Part shown: piece by piece, positions 60,717 through 64,000 of the stretch
How the letters are laid out: every line of letters begins with the position of its first letter
Position numbering within the stretch: the first letter of the stretch is position 1
DNA from: an uncultured Prevotellaceae bacterium
Lineage (GTDB): Bacteria; Bacteroidota; Bacteroidia; Bacteroidales; Bacteroidaceae
Assembly: GCA_900316355.1 (NCBI GenBank)
Contig: ONCQ01000007.1
Span: forward strand, 34,901 to 98,900
Reading direction: 5' to 3'
DNA: 64,000 bases
Made by a program: the position numbers and the translations under genes
Notes under the pieces: generated by a model
Database searches by the model: none
What the model saw: the letters and a program-made list of their open reading frames with translations, nothing else
Told to the model about the DNA's origin: nothing

Positions 60717-61439
60717 ATGATTAAAATTTTTTTGACGACGGCCGTCGCCGTCTTGACATCCCTGAGTGTGTCAGCGCAGAAAGACTCTGTGCAGGTGTAT
60801 TTTACATTGGAGCAGCTGCCCAAGCTGATTGATATCATGCCGGCTCCGCCCGCCTTTGACAGCCCGGAGTTCGCCAACGATGTGGTGCGCTATGGCTGGG
60901 GCAAGCAGCAGCGACAGGATGAGGCGAGGGTGGCAGTGGCCATCGCAGATGCGGAATGGTATGACATCGCCAAGCTCCTGCTGCAATGGAAGGACGCTTT
61001 CGGTTTGGAGATTAACGAGACCGAGACGCCCGAAATATGGAAGCTCATGATGCGCAGCCTTGCCACTACTGATCCCATGCGCAAGGAAACCAAGGAGTTT
61101 TACAAGCGCCAGCGCCCGTTTGAGCGTTTCAACGACTCGATGCCATCACATGAGGAAGACGACTTGCGTGGCGAGGGTAGCTATCCCTCCGGTCACAGCC
61201 TGCGCGGATGGGGCATCTCACTGCTGCTCGCTCAGATAGCTCCGGCACGTGCCAATGAAATCTTCAAGCGTGGATGGGATTACTGCAATAGTCGTGTGAT
61301 TGTTGGTGCACATTGGCAGAGTGACGTTGACGCCAGTCGTACAGCTGCCAGCATTGGCTTCTGTGCCTTGCAGGGTAGCGAGGACTTCATCAAGCAGATG
61401 AAGAAGGCTCAGGCGGAGTATATCGAAAAGACAAAATAG
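60717..61439 (+). CDS. Class A non-specific acid phosphatase (PAP2 superfamily)
   Basis: 240 residues. Signal peptide MIKIFLTTAVAVLTSLSVSA. The PAP2 site is complete: K-x6-RP with Lys126 and Arg133 (KEFYKRQRPF), PSGH at 157-160 with the catalytic His, and S-R-x5-H-x3-D at 192-203 (SRVIVGAHWQSD). These make a phospho-histidine in the periplasm and release phosphate from many organic phosphates. The gene stands alone with its own promoter and ends at a bidirectional terminator. Confidence 0.9.
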   Translation: MIKIFLTTAVAVLTSLSVSAQKDSVQVYFTLEQLPKLIDIMPAPPAFDSPEFANDVVRYGWGKQQRQDEARVAVAIADAEWYDIAKLLLQWKDAFGLEINETETPEIWKLMMRSLATTDPMRKETKEFYKRQRPFERFNDSMPSHEEDDLRGEGSYPSGHSLRGWGISLLLAQIAPARANEIFKRGWDYCNSRVIVGAHWQSDVDASRTAASIGFCALQGSEDFIKQMKKAQAEYIEKTK

Positions 61440-61502
61440 TCCCCCTAGCTCCCGATGGTTAAGGACTTATACTTGTTGAAATAGGGGAGTAACAAACAAA
61501 AA

Positions 61503-61527
61503 AGCCTTCCAATTGGAAGGCTTTTTT
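61503..61527. terminator. Bidirectional terminator between phosphatase and tRNA genes
   Basis: GCCTTCCAATTGGAAGGC with seven T on the plus side and six A before it, so it can end both the phosphatase and the tRNA transcripts. Confidence 0.88.
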
Positions 61528-61529
61528 TG

Positions 61530-61603
61530 CGGTGCGTACGAGGCTCGAACTCGTGACCCCATGCGTGACAGGCATGTATTCTAACCAGACTGAACTAACG
61601 CAC
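61530..61603 (-). tRNA. tRNA-Asp (GTC)
   Basis: 74 bases; acceptor GGTGCGT/ACGCACC pairs, anticodon loop CTGTCAC gives GTC. Last in the cluster. Confidence 0.96.
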
Positions 61604-61612
61604 CAATAAGAG

Positions 61613-61685
<73 letters not shown>

Positions 61686-61716
61686 AGGTTCTTCGACATC
61701 ATCGGCATTGCCGTGT

Positions 61717-61798
61717 GGGCGGAGATGGATTCGAACCACCGAAGGTAAAAACCAGCAGATTTACAGTCTGCCCCATTTGGCCACTCTGGTATCCGCCC
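61717..61798 (-). tRNA. tRNA-Tyr (GTA)
   Basis: 82 bases with a long variable arm (class II), anticodon loop CTGTAAA giving GTA; acceptor GGGCGGA. Confidence 0.96.
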
Positions 61799-61822
61799 AG
61801 ATACATGATGTCAAAGAATGTG

Positions 61823-61896
61823 TGACTCCGGCGGGATTCAAACCCACAACCTTCTGATCCGTAGTCAGATGCTCTATTCAGTTGAGCTACGGAGCC
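61823..61896 (-). tRNA. tRNA-Arg (ACG)
   Basis: 74 bases; anticodon loop CTACGGA. The acceptor pairs with one G-U (GGCTCCG with CGGAGTC). A34 is expected to be changed to inosine. Confidence 0.95.
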
Positions 61897-61914
61897 AACA
61901 TGTGTGCTTTCTTG

Positions 61915-61989
61915 TGGGCGCTGACGGATTCGAACCGCCGACCCTCTGCTTGTAAGGCAGACGCTCTGAACCAGCTGAGCTAAGCGCCC
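61915..61989 (-). tRNA. tRNA-Val (TAC)
   Basis: 75 bases; acceptor GGGCGCT/AGCGCCC, anticodon loop CTTACAA. First gene of the cluster. Confidence 0.96.
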
Positions 61990-62048
61990 TTCCGAGGGTC
62001 ACCGCGTCTGCAAGCGCTCTTGCAAGGTTTCTTTCTCGAAAGCGGGTG

Positions 62049-62056
62049 CAAAGGTA
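62049..62056 (-). promoter_or_regulatory. -7 box (TACCTTTG) for the tRNA cluster
   Basis: Minus-strand GCTACCTTTGCACC, 60 bases before tRNA-Val. Confidence 0.72.
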
Positions 62057-62120
62057 GCGTGTTTTTTTGAAATGACCAAACGTTTCTGCTACTTTTTTTG
62101 CAAAAATCGCAAATTTCACC

Positions 62121-62128
62121 TACCTTTG
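62121..62128 (+). promoter_or_regulatory. -7 box (TACCTTTG) for the DUF5020 gene
   Basis: TACCTTTGCCGC with TTTTTTTGC at about -33; divergent from the tRNA promoter. Confidence 0.72.
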
Positions 62129-62199
62129 CCGCGCTTTTCGCAAGAAAGGCAAGCGATCTACACCTTATTATTCATATTTAAGCTACAAAATCAAAAGTA

Positions 62200-62928
62200 A
62201 TGAAAAGAAGTTTTCTTCTTCTGGCAGCGGCTTTCACAATGGCCAATGCCTTCGCTCAACTCAACGTCCAGTTGCATTACGACCTGGGTCACGACATCTA
62301 CGGCAAGGACCTCTCCAACCGAGCACGAGTGACAGCGACCGTTGAGAATTTCACCCCTGACAAGTGGGGTAGTACCTTTTTCTTCATCGATGCCGACTTC
62401 GGCGGTAATGTCGTAAAAAGCGGCTATGGCGAGATAGCGCGTGAACTCCAGTTCTGGAAAGCGCCCGTTGCCATCCACCTCGAATACAACGGCGGCTTGC
62501 AGCGCACAGCCTATGGCTATGACGATGCCTACCTCCTCGGTGCTGCGTGGAACTGGCACAGCAAGGACTTCAGCAAGGTGTTCTCCCTGCAGCTGATGTA
62601 TAAGTTCCTGGCACACAGGGCCAACCACGGCGACTGCAACCACAGCGCACAGCTGACTGCGGTCTGGGGCCTCGACTTCAAAGAAGGCCTGCTCCGGTTC
62701 TCGGGCTATTGCGACGTCTGGTTCGATAATGGTGTTAAAGGCAAGACCGTGCTGATGGCCGAGCCGCAGCTGTGGGTGAACCTCTGGCATCTGCCCCGCA
62801 TCAACGACAATGCCAAATGGAGCATCGGCACAGAGGTGGAGATTTCCCAGAACCTCGTATGGCCCTATGAAGGTGTCAACGACCGTTTCTTCGTCATCCC
62901 CACCGTCGCCATGAAATGGACGTTCTAA
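62200..62928 (+). CDS. DUF5020 outer-membrane protein (Tsx-channel-like)
   Basis: 242 residues. Signal peptide MKRSFLLLAAAFTMANAFAQ. Strand pattern of a 12-stranded nucleoside-channel barrel: LNVQLHYDLGHDIYGKDLSN, VTATVENFTPDKWGSTFFFI, PVAIHLEYNGGLQRTAYGY, LLGAAWNWHSKDFSKVFSLQ, KWSIGTEVEISQNLVWPYEG, ending VAMKWTF. Function unknown; the family is related by profile to the Tsx channel. 36 bases before the HD gene. Confidence 0.85.
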   Translation: MKRSFLLLAAAFTMANAFAQLNVQLHYDLGHDIYGKDLSNRARVTATVENFTPDKWGSTFFFIDADFGGNVVKSGYGEIARELQFWKAPVAIHLEYNGGLQRTAYGYDDAYLLGAAWNWHSKDFSKVFSLQLMYKFLAHRANHGDCNHSAQLTAVWGLDFKEGLLRFSGYCDVWFDNGVKGKTVLMAEPQLWVNLWHLPRINDNAKWSIGTEVEISQNLVWPYEGVNDRFFVIPTVAMKWTF

Positions 62929-62964
62929 ATCCAACAGCCAACACCCAACCGCCAATCCCTCCCT

Positions 62965-63579
62965 ATGCAGCAAGAGCTTTTCCAACAGTGCCTTCGCGAT
63001 CAGGCGAAGACCATCGAACAGATTAAGCAGGCAGCGCATCAGCTCCATGAGAGCGTCAACCAGCGCTATGCAGTATTCCTTCCCTATGGCTACCATCTCG
63101 ACATGGTGGTCAATGGTGTGCGTCAGTATGGTCATGTGGTACTTGCCGAGCCGTCTGATGTGATAGCTGTCATCTTTGCCGCCTACTATCACGACAGCAT
63201 TGAGGACGCTCGTGTCACATACAACGATGTGCTCAAGGAAGCCCGTCGGTATATGGACGAGCAGCACGCCGTCATGGCCGTGGAGATTGTCTATGCCCTG
63301 ACCAACGACAAAGGGCGCAACCGTGCTGAGAGGGCGGGGGAGAAGTACTACCGCGGTATCCGCGAGACACCTTACGCTCCTCTTGTGAAGTTGGCCGACC
63401 GACTGGCAAACCTCGAATACTCATGTCAGCATGGCGATGCGCTGAATGCGCGTATGAAGGAGGTCTATCGCAATGAGATGCCCCATTTCCTAAGTGCCAT
63501 CGATGCGCATAGCGATGATCTTCGCTTCTCACTACCGCAGGCCATGCTGGATAGAATCCACGAGCTGTTGACTGAATAG
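62965..63579 (+). CDS. HD-domain phosphohydrolase
   Basis: 204 residues. The metal motifs fit the HD family used by (p)ppGpp hydrolases: His in YGYHLDMVVNGVRQYGHVVL, HD in AAYYHDSIED, and the Asp in VKLADRLANLEYSC. There is no synthetase domain, so it might be a small alarmone hydrolase or an unrelated nucleotidase. Ends 122 bases before the rRNA promoter. Confidence 0.78.
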   Translation: MQQELFQQCLRDQAKTIEQIKQAAHQLHESVNQRYAVFLPYGYHLDMVVNGVRQYGHVVLAEPSDVIAVIFAAYYHDSIEDARVTYNDVLKEARRYMDEQHAVMAVEIVYALTNDKGRNRAERAGEKYYRGIRETPYAPLVKLADRLANLEYSCQHGDALNARMKEVYRNEMPHFLSAIDAHSDDLRFSLPQAMLDRIHELLTE

Positions 63580-63983
63580 CACTATATTATAATAATATGT
63601 ACGCGCGCGAGCTGTCTTGATACAAGTCAATAATGGCTTTTTCTGCAAATAATTTCTTCATTTTTTTGTAGAAACGCTTGCAGGAATGGAAAAGTTGGCG
63701 TACCTTTGCACCCGCAAACGAGAAAGGGACACCCCTGTTTTCAGGGGCTGTATTTTACGCTCGCTCTGCTCGGGGTCTTCGGCCCTTTGAAAATCGTTCT
63801 TTGAAAGATTAGCTAATAAGACAAAGTAGTACAAGGAAGCAAGAAATTGCAACCGTCATTTCTGATCCGATACAGGTCGCTCTTTAGTAAGGTGTCTTTT
63901 GCTTACAGACAGTGTTCGCAGTTTGGTGATATAGCAATTGTCAAATTGTAAATTGTCAAATTGTGAAATACAATACTTATTTT
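63580..63983 (+). other. Leader of the rRNA operon
   Basis: No gene seen. It holds the rRNA promoter, a hairpin CACCCCTG-TTTT-CAGGGGCTG (63730-63750), the run TTCTTTGAAAGATT often seen before Bacteroidales 16S genes, and short CAATTGTCAAATTG repeats (63940-63965). A transcription-antitermination signal may be present but cannot be pinpointed. Confidence 0.7.
63701..63708 (+). promoter_or_regulatory. -7 box (TACCTTTG) for the rRNA operon
   Basis: GGCGTACCTTTGCACCCG with CGCTTGCAGG at about -33. Confidence 0.75.
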
Positions 63984-64000
63984 ACAATGAAGAGTTTGAT
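63984..64000 (+). rRNA. 16S rRNA, 5' end only
   Basis: ACAATGAAGAGTTTGAT matches the first bases of bacterial 16S rRNA; the rest continues beyond the window. The exact mature end may differ by a few bases. Confidence 0.93.

Overview
The window is bacterial chromosomal DNA from a member of the Bacteroidales, most likely Prevotella or a close relative. Four things point there: repeated promoters of the Bacteroidetes type (a TAnnTTTG box about 7 bases before the start, no Shine-Dalgarno sites), lipoprotein-rich operons of families largely confined to Bacteroidales (DUF4493, PCMD, FISUMP, DUF5020), C-terminal type IX secretion (T9SS) sorting signals, and pectin-degrading enzymes. The window ends in the first bases of a 16S rRNA gene. 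Assignments rest on reading motifs; no database search was run.

Layout. 1-8080: the end of a pectin (rhamnogalacturonan) utilisation locus: a GH2 glycosidase cut by the window edge, a PL11 rhamnogalacturonan lyase and an SGNH esterase. 8061-12403 (minus): a stand-alone methionine synthase reactivation domain, dihydroorotase, a polyprenol-phosphate sugar transferase and serine dehydratase. 12574-22585: mfd, a secreted endonuclease/phosphatase-fold protein, an HdeD-like membrane protein, a NIF3-like protein, a coiled-coil zinc-ribbon protein and ribosomal protein S1. 22587-34949 (minus): a nine-gene surface operon of DUF4493 and PCMD lipoproteins with one outer-membrane barrel. 35173-38788: a T9SS type B sorted protein overlapping uvrA. 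38789-47750: two large secreted proteins, each preceded by a structured leader RNA, a decayed HEPN/MNT toxin-antitoxin pair, a uvrA fragment, and a non-coding stretch full of palindromes. 47752-52699: envelope genes (bamD, rpoZ, DUF4293, a ligand-binding protein, a barrel, DUF3089). 52712-54742: uvrB. 54932-60067 (minus): an operon for a cysteine-rich ribosomal peptide (CXXX repeat), with its radical SAM enzyme, two helper proteins and a TatA subunit. 60717-64000: acid phosphatase, five tRNAs, DUF5020 and HD-domain proteins, and the rRNA leader.

Three things stand out. (1) An RNA of about 280-390 bases occurs three times (38931, 45433 and, on the minus strand, 60526), each ending in a terminator-like hairpin 58-81 bases before a start codon for an exported protein; one copy controls the peptide operon. 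(2) Three arrays of palindromes whose centres are exactly 22 bases apart, although the palindromes differ in sequence, lie at 20529, 47085 and 47490. (3) The peptide operon pairs a 32-cysteine repeat peptide carrying a twin-arginine signal and lipobox with its own tatA. In addition, short hairpin repeats sit in frame inside essential genes, five of them in mfd alone.
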